A stretch of DNA of 64,000 bases from Bradyrhizobium zhanjiangense. GTDB taxonomy: Bacteria; Pseudomonadota; Alphaproteobacteria; Rhizobiales; Xanthobacteraceae. The DNA is taken from NCBI RefSeq assembly GCF_004114935.1, contig NZ_CP022221.1, positions 5,973,001-6,037,000 on the forward strand. The letters are read 5' to 3'. Within the stretch, counting starts at the first letter, position 1. Every line of letters begins with the position of its first letter. The translations under genes and the position numbers were made by a program. This document shows, one piece after another, positions 53,818-62,405 of the stretch. Below the pieces are notes generated by a model. The model had not been told where the DNA came from. It was given only the letters and a program-made list of their open reading frames with translations, and did not search any database.

Positions 53818-55071
53818 TCACGCCTCGATGGCAGGCGCGAAGGCGAGTTCGCGCAGCACCTGTGCCAGCACGGCGGTGCCGGCCGCGACATGATCGGGTT
53901 CAGCCCATTCATGCTCGACATGGCTCGCGCCGTCGCGGCACGGGATGAAGATCATCGCAGCCGGGCAGACCTTGGCCAGATGACGGGCATCGTGACCGGC
54001 GGCAGAGAGGATCGCCATGGCGGAATACCGCTGCTCACGCGCGGCCTCCGCGATGCTCGCACGCAGGCGCGGATCGAAGACGTTCGACGGCGCATCCACG
54101 AGCGGCGTCACCGTAACCGAGCACGGCGGGGCCTTCTCCTGGCAAAGAGTTTTGATGCGCGCACCCGCCGCGTCGAGCACGGCATTGTCAGGATGGCGCA
54201 GATCGATGCTGAAGCTGACGCGCGACGGCACCACGGACGGCGCGTTCGGCACGACGGCGACCCGGCCAATGGTGAACTTGATGTCGGCATCGATGGCGCC
54301 GATCTCGGCATGAAGTGCGCTCGCGACCTCCGCAAAGGCCGCGAGCGCATCGCGCCGCTCCTGCTGCGCCAGCGTGCCGGCATGGCCCTCGGCACCCTCG
54401 ACGACCACCTGAAAGGTCTTCTTGCCCTGGATGCCGGTGACGACACCGATCATGCAGTCTGCCGCCTCCAGCACCGGTCCCTGCTCGATGTGCAATTCGA
54501 GATAGGCCCCGGCGGCAAAGCCGAGGGGCCTGTGCGGCATATCGGGGAAAGCCTGGTGGAGGCGGTCGAGCGCCTCGCCGACGCTGATGCCATCCGCATC
54601 GCGCGCGGCGCGGATCGCATCCATGCCACGCTCGCCGGTAAAGGCCTCCGAGCCCATCATGCCCGGGGCGAAGCGCGAGCCTTCCTCGTTCATCCAGGCG
54701 ACGACGATGAGGTCGCGCGCAGGCTTCTCGCCTTGCTCGGCCAGCGAGACCGCAGCTTCGAGCGCCGCCATCACGCCGGCGGCGCCGTCGAATTTACCGC
54801 CGGTCGGCTGGCTGTCGAGATGACTGCCGAGCAGCAGTGGCGGCGCGGCGCGATCGCTGCCGGCCAGCGTCAGGAACAGGTTCCCCGCAGCATCCGTCGA
54901 CGGCGTCAATCCCCCTTCGCGCGCCCAGCCGATGACGCGACGCCAGGCAGCGATCTCACCGTCGCTCAATGCCTGACGGTTGACACCGCCAGCCGGCGTC
55001 GCGCCGATCTCGGCGAGCGACATCAGGCGGGTCCAGAGCCGGTCGGTGTTGATCAGAGGCTCGCTCGTCAT
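53818..55071 (-). CDS. M20-family Zn-dependent amidohydrolase (N-carbamoyl-amino-acid hydrolase/allantoate amidohydrolase type)
   Basis: This 417-residue two-domain metalloenzyme has metal ligands in LGSHLDSQPTGGKFDGAAGV (His and Asp), MNEEGSRFAPGMMGSEAF (Glu), YLELHIEQGPVLE (His) and ASHVEHEWAEPD (His). The lid/dimer domain spans about residues 215-330. This subgroup removes carbamoyl or ureido groups from products of pyrimidine, hydantoin or purine degradation. Its location beside a RutF-like reductase supports degradation of a ring-opened ureido compound. Product and substrate are not proven. Confidence 0.92.
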   Translation of the reverse strand: MTSEPLINTDRLWTRLMSLAEIGATPAGGVNRQALSDGEIAAWRRVIGWAREGGLTPSTDAAGNLFLTLAGSDRAAPPLLLGSHLDSQPTGGKFDGAAGVMAALEAAVSLAEQGEKPARDLIVVAWMNEEGSRFAPGMMGSEAFTGERGMDAIRAARDADGISVGEALDRLHQAFPDMPHRPLGFAAGAYLELHIEQGPVLEAADCMIGVVTGIQGKKTFQVVVEGAEGHAGTLAQQERRDALAAFAEVASALHAEIGAIDADIKFTIGRVAVVPNAPSVVPSRVSFSIDLRHPDNAVLDAAGARIKTLCQEKAPPCSVTVTPLVDAPSNVFDPRLRASIAEAAREQRYSAMAILSAAGHDARHLAKVCPAAMIFIPCRDGASHVEHEWAEPDHVAAGTAVLAQVLRELAFAPAIEA

Positions 55072-55074
55072 CGA

Positions 55075-55962
55075 CTACTTCGTGCGCATGATCTGGTTCG
55101 GCAGCGCGCGCGGATCGCGCGGCAGCCAGCGCCCAGCCTCGACCTGGGCGATGAACTCGGCGAGCAGCGCATTGAATGCCGCCGGCTCTTCGAGATTGAG
55201 CGTGTGGCCGGTCTTGGGGAAGACCGAGAGGCCGCAGGCCGGAATGGTCTTCTTCAGGAAGATGCCGGGCTGGAGACAGTGGTCGTCCTCATCGCCGACG
55301 ATAACCAGCGTCGGCACCATCATCTTTTTCAAGCCATCTTCGAGGTCATAGAACGATGGCCGCCGCGCCTGGACGCCGCGCATGGTGTTGGCGGCGCCGC
55401 GATCGGAGTGCGTGGCGAGGCGATCGGCGAATTCCTGCCAGCCGCGCGGATCTTTGTTCTGGAACTGCACCCGGCTCGCACCGAGCGCGTAGACCTTCGA
55501 GAATTCCTTCGCACCCTGCTTCTCGAAATTGTCGGCGACTTCGAGCGAGACGCCGCGAAAATACTCCTCGAACTCCTTCTCGCAGCCATAGCCGGCCCCC
55601 GCCACCGTGAGCGACAGGGCGCGCTCCGGCGTGCGCAGGCCGAAATGCACCGTGCAGAAGCCGCCCATGGAGAGGCCGAGGATATGCGCCTTGTCGATTC
55701 CGAGCGCGTCGAGAACGGCGACCGCATCGTCAGCTGCAATCGCCTGCGAATAGGCCTCCACGCTGTCGGGCACGTCCGACGGCGGATAGCCGCGCGCGGC
55801 GTAGCTGATGCAGCGGTGGCGCCGGCTGAAATAGCGCAACTGCGGCTCCCAGCTGTCGTGATTGCCGCCGAATTCATGGATGAACAGGATCGGCGTGCCC
55901 TCGCCTGCCTCTTCCACATGCAGCTTCACGCCGTCCTTCGTCGTGATCATCGTCATCGGCAT
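55075..55962 (-). CDS. Alpha/beta hydrolase
   Basis: This 295-residue hydrolase starts at 55962 (MPMTMITTKDG) or 55956, with AGGGA upstream. The oxyanion loop FIHEFGGNHDSW, the nucleophile elbow ILGLSMGGFCTVHFG and the His of FPKTGHTLNLEEP are present, with the acid probably in VGDEDDHCLQPG. It resembles enol-lactone hydrolases or RutD-type amidate hydrolases. It sits between an aminotransferase and the M20 hydrolase in one operon. Confidence 0.9.
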   Translation of the reverse strand: MPMTMITTKDGVKLHVEEAGEGTPILFIHEFGGNHDSWEPQLRYFSRRHRCISYAARGYPPSDVPDSVEAYSQAIAADDAVAVLDALGIDKAHILGLSMGGFCTVHFGLRTPERALSLTVAGAGYGCEKEFEEYFRGVSLEVADNFEKQGAKEFSKVYALGASRVQFQNKDPRGWQEFADRLATHSDRGAANTMRGVQARRPSFYDLEDGLKKMMVPTLVIVGDEDDHCLQPGIFLKKTIPACGLSVFPKTGHTLNLEEPAAFNALLAEFIAQVEAGRWLPRDPRALPNQIMRTK

Positions 55963-55967
55963 CGTCC

Positions 55968-57113
55968 CTAGAATTGCGGCGGCAGGTCGTTGAGCGTGCG
56001 GGCCTGCGCAACCATGTCCGGCAGCAGCGTGCAGAGTTTTTCGACCCAGCCTTGCGGCACAGAGGTGCTGATCTTGACGAAGCGGTCGCCGAAGCGCTGG
56101 GTGTGATAGTTGCCCTGGCGGATCATGATGCCCTCGCGGCGATAGCATTCGACCAGCGCCTCCGGGCGGATGGCCGCCGCGATGGTTTCGAGCACCAGGA
56201 AATTGCCGTGCGAGGGCATGATCGGCAGCGCGAGGCCCTCGATCGCGGCCGCCGCCTCCTGGATCATCGCCTTGTTGGCCCGATCGGTGCTGCGGACCTT
56301 CTTCATCCATTCCGCCTTGACCGACAAGCCCGCCTGCGCCGCGCGCTGCGCGATGACGCTCGCGCCGAGCACGCTCGTGGAGGTCTGCGCCAGCTCCTCG
56401 AACAGGTCTGGCGCTGCGACGAGCGCCCCGATCCGCAGGCCGGCGAGCCCGAGCCATTTCGAGAAGCTGGTCGAGACCACCGAGCCTTTTGGGGCGACAT
56501 GAAGCGCCGGCGTGTGGCCGTCGGCGAAATCGCGATAGGTGCAATCGTGCACCAGCAGCGCACCACAATCGCGCGCGATCGCGGCAAAGCTCTCGATCTC
56601 CTCGCGGGTGTAGCGAATGCCGAGCGGATTGTTGGGATCGACGAGATAGATGATCGCGGTCCGTTCATCGACATTCGCCTTCAGCGCCTCCGGCGTCAGG
56701 CGGTAATTGCAGGCGGGATCGTAGATCGGAATCTCGATCACCTCGGCGCCCTGCTGGCGCGCGAACAGGCACGGCCATTTCCAGGTCGGATCGGTGGTGA
56801 CCAGCGTGGTGCCGGGCTTGCAGCGTGCACGGCAGATCATCGCCAGCGCGTTGACGCCGCCCTCGGTCACCAGCGCTTCCGCGCCAGGCGCGCCGAGATC
56901 GGCGACGATCGCCTCGCGCAGCGCCTCGAAGCCGAGCGGCGGCGCGTAGACGTTGAACTCGCCCGCCTCGATCGAGCGCAGCATCGCCTCGCGCACGGCG
57001 GGATGACTCTCGATATGGTTGGTGTTCTGGCCGAGCCAGTAGAGTCCTGGCGTCGCCGAGAGCTCGTCGAAATAACGGTTGCGGACCAGTGCCGCCGATT
57101 GCGCTCCAGACAT
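55968..57113 (-). CDS. PLP-dependent class I/II aminotransferase
   Basis: This 381-residue fold-type I enzyme has the cofactor Lys in STSFSKWLGLAGLRIG (about residue 221), the Asn-Pro motif VDPNNPLGIRYTREEIE and the phosphate site TEGGVNALAM. The Arg near the C-terminus (FVKISTSVPQ region) would hold the carboxylate. It may handle an amino acid formed by the module, such as a beta-amino acid or an alpha-amino acid from carbamoyl hydrolysis (inference). It is separated from the SDR by 7 bases. Confidence 0.92.
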   Translation of the reverse strand: MSGAQSAALVRNRYFDELSATPGLYWLGQNTNHIESHPAVREAMLRSIEAGEFNVYAPPLGFEALREAIVADLGAPGAEALVTEGGVNALAMICRARCKPGTTLVTTDPTWKWPCLFARQQGAEVIEIPIYDPACNYRLTPEALKANVDERTAIIYLVDPNNPLGIRYTREEIESFAAIARDCGALLVHDCTYRDFADGHTPALHVAPKGSVVSTSFSKWLGLAGLRIGALVAAPDLFEELAQTSTSVLGASVIAQRAAQAGLSVKAEWMKKVRSTDRANKAMIQEAAAAIEGLALPIMPSHGNFLVLETIAAAIRPEALVECYRREGIMIRQGNYHTQRFGDRFVKISTSVPQGWVEKLCTLLPDMVAQARTLNDLPPQF

Positions 57114-57120
57114 CGACGCC

Positions 57121-57900
57121 TCAGATCACCGAGCCGCGCGCGGCGATGCCGCCGTCGATCGTCACGACGGTACCGGTGATGTAGCCGGACCGCGGCGAGG
57201 ACAGGAAGGCGACGAGATCGGCGACCTCCTCCGACGTCGCCGGGCGCTTGCCCGGATATTTGTCGAACAGCTCCTCCCAGCGGCTTTCGTCGCCGAGCAT
57301 GTCGATCGCCTTGCGCTTCATGATCTTGAGCATGCGGTCGGTCGCAACCGGGCCCGGATTGACCGCGACGACGCGCACACCGTGGTCGAGGCTGCGGCCG
57401 CCGAGCGCCTTGGTGAAGGACATCAGCGCGGCGTTGCCGGTCGAGCCCGCGATGTAGCTCGCGTCCCAGTTCTCGCCGGAATTGCCGATGATGTTGATGA
57501 TGACGCCGTCCTTGCCCTTCATCCGCGGATAATAGAGACGCGACAGCGTGATGTAGCCGAACACCTTGAGATCGAAGCCGCGCCGCCAGGCCGCGTCATC
57601 GAGGATCTCAAGCGAGCCGGCCGGGATGTCGCCGGCATTGTTGATGAGGATGTCGATGTCGCCGACCTCGGCCGCGAGTTTATCCATCGCCGCCGTGCTC
57701 GACAGGTCGAGCGCGTGGATGGTGATCTTCACGCCATGGCGGGCTTCGAACTGCTTCTTGGCCTCGAGCATGGCTTCGCCGTTGCGGGCGGCGAGGTGCA
57801 GGTGACACCCTTCCGCGGCGAAGAGTTCGGCCACCGCCAGTCCAATTCCTTTCGACGCGCCGGTAATGAGCGCGGTCTTGTTCGTCAGCTTCAGGTCCAC
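57121..57900 (-). CDS. Short-chain dehydrogenase/reductase, second
   Basis: This 259-residue SDR is read from a GTG at 57900 with GGAG upstream. Cofactor motif LITGASKGIGLAVAE, NNAGDIPAGSL, the catalytic region NIIGNSGENWDASYIAGSTG and terminal YITGTVVTIDGGIAARG are visible. The usual YxxxK is replaced by YIAGSTGNAAL: the Tyr is kept, but the Lys four residues later is not found. Function may therefore be altered. It is the promoter-proximal enzyme of the minus arm, next to the GntR gene. Confidence 0.82.
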   Translation of the reverse strand: MDLKLTNKTALITGASKGIGLAVAELFAAEGCHLHLAARNGEAMLEAKKQFEARHGVKITIHALDLSSTAAMDKLAAEVGDIDILINNAGDIPAGSLEILDDAAWRRGFDLKVFGYITLSRLYYPRMKGKDGVIINIIGNSGENWDASYIAGSTGNAALMSFTKALGGRSLDHGVRVVAVNPGPVATDRMLKIMKRKAIDMLGDESRWEELFDKYPGKRPATSEEVADLVAFLSSPRSGYITGTVVTIDGGIAARGSVI

Positions 57901-57966
57901 TCCGAGTCTCCGGATGCAAGCTAGATATACAAGGTCTAGCAATTTGCATACCAAGCGGCCGGAAGG

Positions 57967-58683
57967 TCATTCGAAGGCGGCGAGGAAGTCCAGTAGGTTG
58001 TCGCCGAGCAGGTTGACGTGGTCGCGCATGGCGCTGTGCGCCCGCTCCGGGTCGTGGGCCAGGATCGCCTGCATGATCGCCTCGTGCTCGCGGACGGTAT
58101 CGGCGATCCGGTTCGGCATCCGCGTCACCCGGCGGCGATAGGCAGCGACCTGATTGCGCAGCTTGCGGGTCTGATCGGCGAGGAAGCTGTTGCGCGAAGC
58201 CTCATAGATCGCTTCGTGGAATTCCTGGTTGATGTCGTAGAAGACGTCGATGTCGCCGGTTTCGCCTGCTGCGACAAGCCTCTGGTGAATCTCGCCTATT
58301 TCCGCGCCCCAGGCTTGCGAGACGCGCCGGGCGGCAAGCCGCGCGCAGAGCCCTTCGAGCTCCGCCATAACCTGAAACATCTCGATCAGCGCCTGCGCCT
58401 TGATGCTGCGGACCGTTGCGCCCTGCCGCCCGCGCAGCTCGACCAGATTGTTGGCGGCCATCAGGCGGAACGCCTCCCGCACCGGCGTGCGCGAGACGCC
58501 GAAGCGCTGCGCGATCTCCTGCTCGTCGAGACGGCTGCCCGGCTCCAGATGGCCGGCCGCGATCGCCCCTTCGAGCTTCTGGCGCAGGCTCTCGGCGAGC
58601 GTCATGCCGGGACTGGCGCTCAGGGTTTCATGCCCATTTTTCACGCCCCTGCCTCCGCTATGTGCACCAATATCCGCCATCAT
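57967..58683 (-). CDS. GntR-family (FadR/FCD subfamily) transcriptional regulator
   Basis: This regulator has about 238 residues. The start is 58683 (MMADIGAHSG) or a GTG at 58644 with GGAGG upstream. The N-terminal winged HTH (EQEIAQRFGVSRTPVREAFRLM) and the FCD effector domain with ligand or metal residues in DINQEFHEAIYEAS and REHEAIMQAIL and MRDHVNLL are clear. It probably represses both arms of the module. A perfect 22-base palindrome lies 12 bases upstream of the ATG. Confidence 0.92.
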   Translation of the reverse strand: MMADIGAHSGGRGVKNGHETLSASPGMTLAESLRQKLEGAIAAGHLEPGSRLDEQEIAQRFGVSRTPVREAFRLMAANNLVELRGRQGATVRSIKAQALIEMFQVMAELEGLCARLAARRVSQAWGAEIGEIHQRLVAAGETGDIDVFYDINQEFHEAIYEASRNSFLADQTRKLRNQVAAYRRRVTRMPNRIADTVREHEAIMQAILAHDPERAHSAMRDHVNLLGDNLLDFLAAFE

Positions 58684-58695
58684 GTTTCTCAGATA

Positions 58696-58717
58696 CCAAT
58701 ATAAGTATACATATTGG
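58696..58717. promoter_or_regulatory. GntR-type operator (palindrome) in the divergent promoter
   Basis: CCAATAT-N8-ATATTGG is a 7-bp perfect inverted repeat with central GTATAC, in an AT-rich island at 58680-58735. It lies between the regulator gene and the divergent ABC gene, the expected location of its binding site. Confidence 0.65.
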
Positions 58718-58907
58718 CACTCATATCCTAGCGAAATGCCCTGCTCTCCTTGGGAGACGCACGTCTCTCCGACGTTTTCGCCGTCGATCTCGCAAGTCTT
58801 ATGCCTGATTTGCCCAGAAATCGCACTGGCACACGAGTTGCTAAGAAATTTTAACGCGGTCCGCTTCCGTATGCGAATGACCGCCGCCATTATACAAGGA
58901 CCTACTG
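58718..58907. promoter_or_regulatory. Divergent promoter and 5' leader of the ABC operon
   Basis: About 190 bases between the regulator operator and the GTG start at 58908. Nothing else is evident apart from the AAGGA ribosome site at about 58896-58900. Confidence 0.4.
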
Positions 58908-59771
58908 GTGCAGGCCGCTCGCCTCCCCGATCCCGGACCGACCATCGAAGCCCCGCAGGCTCAGGCAAAGCCTGAGCCGCTGCTCGAGTTGCGCGCGATC
59001 AACAAGACCTTCGGCTCCGTTGCGGCGCTGTCCGGACTTCAGGCGAGCGTCGCCCCCGGCGAGTTCGTCACCGTCGTCGGCCCCAGCGGCTGCGGCAAGA
59101 GCACCCTCTTCAACATCGTCGCCGGCCTCGAGGAGCCCGATGCCGGCGGCATCCTGCGCTTCGAGGGCAAGAGCTGCCACGCCGCCGACCTGCTCGGCCG
59201 CATCTCCTTCATGCCGCAGCGCGACTTGCTGTTTCCGTGGCGCAACGTGGTCGACAACGCCATCCTCGCGCTCGAGGTCGAAGGCATGCCGCGCGATCAG
59301 GCGCGCGCCAAGGCGCTGAAGATGCTGCCCGAGTTCGGGCTCGCCGGCTTCGAGAAGCAATATCCCAATCAATTGTCCGGCGGCATGCGCCAGCGCGTCG
59401 CCCTGATGCGCACCTTCCTGTTCGAGCGCGACCTGATGCTGCTCGACGAGCCGTTCGGCGCGCTCGACGCGCTGACGCGGGCGATGATGCAGCGCTGGCT
59501 GCTCGATGTCTGGCAGAAATACCGCCGCACCATTCTCTTCATCACCCACGACGTCGACGAGGCGATCTTCCTCGGCGACCGCGTGCTGGTCATGACCGCG
59601 CGTCCGGGCTCGGTGAAGCTCGAACAGGTCGTCGACCTCCCCCGCCCGCGCCGCCCCGAGGTCGTCACCTCTCCCGAATTCGTCCGCCTCAAGCGCACCC
59701 TGCTCGATGCGATCGAGGAGGAAAGCATCAAATCGTTCCAGTCCTCCATCGCGCAGGAGAAGCCGCAGTGA
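58908..59771 (+). CDS. ABC transporter ATP-binding protein (SsuB/TauB/ThiZ type)
   Basis: This 287-residue ATPase starts at GTG 58908 with AAGGA upstream. Walker A GPSGCGKSTLFNIVAGL, Q-loop SFMPQRDLLFPWRNV, signature LSGGMRQRVALMRTF, Walker B LMLLDEPFGALDALTR and ITHDVDEAIFLGDRV are complete. MPQRDLLFPWRNV is typical of nitrate/sulfonate/pyrimidine importers. It overlaps the aldolase gene (GTGA). Confidence 0.93.
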   Translation: MQAARLPDPGPTIEAPQAQAKPEPLLELRAINKTFGSVAALSGLQASVAPGEFVTVVGPSGCGKSTLFNIVAGLEEPDAGGILRFEGKSCHAADLLGRISFMPQRDLLFPWRNVVDNAILALEVEGMPRDQARAKALKMLPEFGLAGFEKQYPNQLSGGMRQRVALMRTFLFERDLMLLDEPFGALDALTRAMMQRWLLDVWQKYRRTILFITHDVDEAIFLGDRVLVMTARPGSVKLEQVVDLPRPRRPEVVTSPEFVRLKRTLLDAIEEESIKSFQSSIAQEKPQ

Positions 59772-60553
59772 ACGCGATGTCAGCCAGAGAGCCCGCGCCG
59801 CGCGGCATCGAACCGGCCGAATGGGATGCCCGCGTCAAGCTCGCGGCCTGCTATCGCATGGTCGCCAAGCTCGGCATGGACGACCTGATCTACAATCACA
59901 TCTCCTTGCGCGTGCCCGGCCACGAGGATCAGTTCCTGATCAATCCCTACGGGCTGCTGTTCGACGAGATCACCGCGTCGACCCTCGTGAAGATCGACAC
60001 CAAGGGCAACAAGCTCGACGACACCCCTCATGCGGTCAACGTCGCGGCCTTCGTGATCCATGCCGCGATCCACACCTCGAACCATGATGCGGCCTGCGTG
60101 CTGCACACCCATTCCGACGCGAGCGTTGCGGTCTCCGGGCAAGAAAAGGGCCTGCTGCCGCTCAGCCAGTTCGCGATGCGCTTCTACGATCGCCAAGCCT
60201 TCCACGACTACGAAGGCGTCGCTATCGACCTCGACGAGCAGACACGCCTCGTACGCGACCTCGGCCCACACAAAGTGATGCTGATGCGTAACCACGGCAT
60301 CCTCACCGTCGGCCGGACGCCGGGCGAAGCATTCATGCTGCTCTATTATTTCGAGCGCGCCGCGCGAATCCAGCTTCAGATGCAAGCGGCGGCCGCAGCC
60401 GGCGCCAAGCTCGTGATGCCGCCGCACCAGGTCTGCGAGAAGGCCGCGCGCCAGTTCTGGGAATTGCAGGGCGACATCCTCGTGCCCGGCGAACGCGAAT
60501 GGCCCGCGCTGATGCGCCAGCTCGATCGCACCGATTCGTCCTACCGCAATTGA
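59768..60553 (+). CDS. Class II aldolase/adducin-family protein
   Basis: This 261-residue protein begins at GTG 59768 (AGGAG eight bases upstream) or the ATG at 59777. YNHISLRVPG, the Zn-ligand pair in VLHTHSDASVAVSG, the Glu in YEGVAIDLDEQ and the Zn His in LMRNHGILTVG follow the fuculose-aldolase/adducin fold. It may cleave, decarboxylate or isomerise a hydroxyacid in the pathway. It is inserted between the ATPase and the receptor genes, a location that ties it to the imported substrate. Confidence 0.87.
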   Translation: MNAMSAREPAPRGIEPAEWDARVKLAACYRMVAKLGMDDLIYNHISLRVPGHEDQFLINPYGLLFDEITASTLVKIDTKGNKLDDTPHAVNVAAFVIHAAIHTSNHDAACVLHTHSDASVAVSGQEKGLLPLSQFAMRFYDRQAFHDYEGVAIDLDEQTRLVRDLGPHKVMLMRNHGILTVGRTPGEAFMLLYYFERAARIQLQMQAAAAAGAKLVMPPHQVCEKAARQFWELQGDILVPGEREWPALMRQLDRTDSSYRN

Positions 60554-60576
60554 TTTTCACCGCCTGGAGTATGACC

Positions 60577-61593
60577 ATGTTGAGCCGACGCCACGCCTTC
60601 TCCGTCCTCTCCGCCATCGCACTGGCGACCGGCTCGCTTGTCACGGCTGCGCCCGCCGCCGAATTGCAGAAGGCGAGCCTGCGTCTGAAATGGCTGCCGC
60701 AGGCCCAGTTCGCCGGCTTCTACGTCGCGGCGGCCAAGGGCTACTACAAGGCCGAGGGCATCGACCTCACCATCAATCCCGGCGGGCCCAATCTGCTCAC
60801 CGAGAACCTGGTCGCGACCGGCGCCGACACGTTCGGCCTGTCCGGCGGCACCGACAGCGTATTTGCGGCCCGCGACAAGGGACTGCCGATCGTCTGCATC
60901 GGCGTGTCGCACCAGATCACACCCTTCATCTTCGTCACCCGCAAGGACGGGCCGGTGAAGACGATCCAGGACTTCAAGGGCAAGACCGTCACCACCTGGT
61001 TCACCGGCGCCAACCATGTGCTGACTGGCATGCTGGCCAAGGAAGGCATCAAGCCGGACGAATTGAAGATCCAGCCGCAGCAGGTTTCGGTAACGCCGTT
61101 CGTCGACGGCAGCGTCGATGTCGTCACGGCGACCTATTACAACGAGTTCTACACCATCCAGTCCCGCATGCCGAAGGACAGTCTGAAGACCTTCGTCGCC
61201 GAAGATTACGGCATCACCTTCCCGCGCGACACGCTGATCGTGGCGGAAGCCACCGCCAAGGAGAAGCCGGAGCTGGTCAAGGCATTCCTACGCGCCTCGC
61301 TCAAGGGCTGGAAAGACGCCTTTTCCGATCCCAAGGGCGCCGTTGACACCGTGATGGCTGCAGCCCCGACGCTCGACCGCGCGCAGCAGGAGTTCATGCT
61401 CACCGAAGTGAAGCGCCTGATGACATCAGGCGCAGCGACGAAGAACGGCATGTTCTGGATCGATACTGACGCAGTCAAGACCGCCCACGACTTCTTCCTG
61501 AAGTACGGCGTGATCTCCAAGCCGCTCGATCTCGCCGCCGCCTACGATCCCAGCTTCATCCAGAGCGTCCCCGTGGCGGACCGGCTGCCGTGA
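60577..61593 (+). CDS. ABC substrate-binding protein, NMT1/THI5-like family
   Basis: This 338-residue receptor starts at 60577 (MLSRRHAFSVL), with GGAG seven bases upstream, and has an Ala-rich signal peptide ending near PAAEL. The NMT1 hallmark KWLPQAQFAGFYVAAAKGYYK is at residues 36-56, followed by DLTINPGGPN and FGLSGGTDSVFAARDKG. Proteins of this family bind thiamine pyrimidine (ThiY), riboflavin or related aromatics. This points to a nitrogen heterocycle as the imported compound (inference). Confidence 0.92.
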   Translation: MLSRRHAFSVLSAIALATGSLVTAAPAAELQKASLRLKWLPQAQFAGFYVAAAKGYYKAEGIDLTINPGGPNLLTENLVATGADTFGLSGGTDSVFAARDKGLPIVCIGVSHQITPFIFVTRKDGPVKTIQDFKGKTVTTWFTGANHVLTGMLAKEGIKPDELKIQPQQVSVTPFVDGSVDVVTATYYNEFYTIQSRMPKDSLKTFVAEDYGITFPRDTLIVAEATAKEKPELVKAFLRASLKGWKDAFSDPKGAVDTVMAAAPTLDRAQQEFMLTEVKRLMTSGAATKNGMFWIDTDAVKTAHDFFLKYGVISKPLDLAAAYDPSFIQSVPVADRLP

Positions 61594-62405
61594 GCAGCCC
61601 TGCGGCGACATCGCTTGGTGACGGCCGCGCGGCTGCTCGGTCGATCACGATGCCGGATTCGCTGCGCAAGCTGATCCGGCTGCTGCTCGGCCTTGCCGTT
61701 GCGGCGGCGATCTGGGAAGGCGCGGTGCTGCTGTTCGGCATCCGGCCGTACTATCTGCCACGCCTCAGCACGATCCAGCTGGCGATGGCGGCGACGCCGC
61801 GCGCCTATCTCGACGGCTTCCTGCGCACGCTTGCGGAGACGCTGATCGGCTTTGCGTCCGGCGGCGCGTTCGGCGTGCTCATGGGCATCCTGTTCTTCCG
61901 CGTCTGCGCACTGCGCGAGATGATCTTCCCGATCTTCGTGGTGTCGCAGACCATTCCGGTCATCGCCTTCGGCGCGCTGGTGGTGCTGTGGTTCGGCAAT
62001 ACCCTGCTCGCCAAGGCGATCATCGCGTTCTACCTGACCTTCTTTCCGGTCACAGTGAACACGCTGCTGGGCCTGGAGACCGTCGATCCCAAGCAGGTCG
62101 CATTGATGCGCAGTTTTGGCGCCTCCAACCGCCAGCTTCTGCTCCGTTTGCAACTGCCGACCGCGTTGCCGCAGATCTTCGTGGCGCTGCGGCTCGCAGC
62201 CTCATTGAGCCTCGTCGGCGCCATCGTCGGCGAATGGTTCGGCGACACCACCGGCCTCGGCGTGCTGCTGCTCCAGGCCATGTTCACCGAGAATGTCGTC
62301 GCGATCTGGGGTGCCCTGCTCGCCGCGGCCCTGCTCGGCACCGGCTTCTATGCGGTAGTCGCCGCTGTCGAGCGGCGGCTGGTGTTCTGGAGCGCCGAGC
62401 AATGA
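61590..62405 (+). CDS. ABC transporter permease (SsuC/ThiX type), copy 1
   Basis: This 271-residue permease starts at GTG 61590, overlapping the receptor stop; ATG 61650 is an alternative. It has about six helices. The coupling segment is LMRSFGASNRQLLLRLQLPTALP, and GEWFGDTTGLGVLLLQA is typical of nitrate/taurine-type permeases. It is translationally coupled to the next permease (ATGA). Confidence 0.9.
   Translation: MSSPAATSLGDGRAAARSITMPDSLRKLIRLLLGLAVAAAIWEGAVLLFGIRPYYLPRLSTIQLAMAATPRAYLDGFLRTLAETLIGFASGGAFGVLMGILFFRVCALREMIFPIFVVSQTIPVIAFGALVVLWFGNTLLAKAIIAFYLTFFPVTVNTLLGLETVDPKQVALMRSFGASNRQLLLRLQLPTALPQIFVALRLAASLSLVGAIVGEWFGDTTGLGVLLLQAMFTENVVAIWGALLAAALLGTGFYAVVAAVERRLVFWSAEQ

Noticed and set aside
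53812..55971. A 719-codon plus-strand frame opposite the M20 hydrolase and alpha/beta hydrolase genes
   Set aside because: It overlaps two genes with intact catalytic motifs; its translation is Arg/His-rich with no domain.
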